A DNA stretch of 64,000 bases from an uncultured Caldimonas sp. (GTDB lineage Bacteria; Pseudomonadota; Gammaproteobacteria; Burkholderiales; Burkholderiaceae), in NCBI RefSeq assembly GCF_946480305.1, contig NZ_CAMLJQ010000009.1:1-64000 (forward strand), written 5' to 3'. Positions 63,680 through 64,000 of the stretch are shown here, one piece after another (position 1 is the first letter of the stretch; each line of letters opens with the position of its first letter). The translations under genes and the position numbers were made by a program. The notes beneath the pieces were generated by a model, which was given only the letters and a program-made list of their open reading frames with translations, was not told where the DNA came from and did no database searches.

Positions 63680-64000
63680 TCAGTGCTGCGCGTGGGCGCC
63701 GGTGACGTCGGTCGCGCGTGGGATGAACTCGGTCATCTGCTGGCATTCGCGCGCGCAGCGCCGGCAGGCGCGGGCGCATTGCAGGCACGCATCGAGCCGG
63801 TGGCGTTCGCACTCTTCGGCGCACGCGTCGCACATCATGGCGCAGAAGGCGCACGCGGCGCCGTCATAGGCGCTGGCGCGCGCCATGAAGGCGGCGGCCG
63901 TGCGGCAGGCCTGGGCGCAGTCCATGTTCAATGCAATGCAGCGCGCAAACTGTTGCGGGTCGGGCTCGGCCAGGCAGGCCATCGCACAGTGGTCGCAAGC
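63680..64000 (-). CDS. Four-helix-bundle copper-storage protein (Csp), 5' end cut off
   Basis: The frame is open to the window edge: codons before the internal ATG 63982 read ACDHCAMACLAE, which is Csp sequence, so the gene starts beyond base 64000. At least 106 residues with about 17 Cys in CxxxC and CxxC helices (CIALNMDCAQACR, CAFCAMMCDACAEECERH, CLQCARACRRCARECQQM). Csp proteins store many Cu(I) ions inside a helical bundle. It fits the copper theme of the window. Confidence 0.9.
   Translation of the reverse strand, partial: ACDHCAMACLAEPDPQQFARCIALNMDCAQACRTAAAFMARASAYDGAACAFCAMMCDACAEECERHRLDACLQCARACRRCARECQQMTEFIPRATDVTGAHAQH

Overview
This 64-kb window is high-GC chromosomal DNA of a betaproteobacterium, most likely order Burkholderiales. 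Gene families, AGGAG-type ribosome sites, four-base ATGA overlaps between genes, a PEP-CTERM protein, an OmpC/Omp32-type porin and many small DUF membrane proteins all fit. I cannot name the genus.

Layout. 1-6.7 kb is accessory DNA: a Tn7-like module (TnsC-type ATPase plus a fused TnsA-TnsB transposase), small orphan genes, a decayed urtA and IS21-like repeat traces. 6.7-11.3 kb is a copper-resistance cluster (DUF305, P1B ATPase, ICMT-like methyltransferase, DUF2933, Met-rich protein) with a CueR-type promoter. 11.3-12.5 kb holds transposase fragments and one cassette-like gene. 12.6-25.8 kb mixes periplasmic proteins, a lone cytochrome oxidase subunit I, an MBL-fold hydrolase, SelO, cueR-copA (second CueR-type promoter), a ketopantoate reductase and a SET-domain protein. 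25.8-27.0 kb is hisC behind what looks like a complete histidine attenuator: a His-rich leader peptide, antiterminator and terminator.

27-31.6 kb has a diheme/triheme cytochrome c pair and a secreted glycoside hydrolase. 32-46 kb is a polyol/sugar-alcohol locus: an ABC transporter, a D-arabinitol/mannitol-type dehydrogenase, an SDR sorbitol-type dehydrogenase, an AraC regulator and xylulokinase. It has three related binding proteins, two of which share about 1.17 kb of apparently identical DNA on either side of a porin gene. Together these would take up polyols, oxidise them to ketoses and phosphorylate xylulose.

46-50.6 kb carries an MFS exporter and an Mo-hydroxylase pair (IorAB-like). 51-58 kb has a DapA-family protein and a long operon: DUF2970, diheme cytochrome c, triheme cytochrome c, a short acyl-CoA-dehydrogenase-like protein, then CydA/CioA, CydB and a 47-residue DUF2474 protein. 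A MocR regulator diverges from it. 59-64 kb contains a DUF6933-like protein, a macrodomain protein, a zinc alcohol dehydrogenase, a PEP-CTERM protein and, cut by the window end, a Cys-rich copper-storage protein.

The most notable items are the histidine attenuator, the symmetric 68-bp dyad upstream of the fused transposase, the 30-bp palindrome before an unknown gene, the paired CueR promoters, and the cytochrome c genes built into a bd-oxidase operon. No CRISPR array, rRNA or tRNA was seen.
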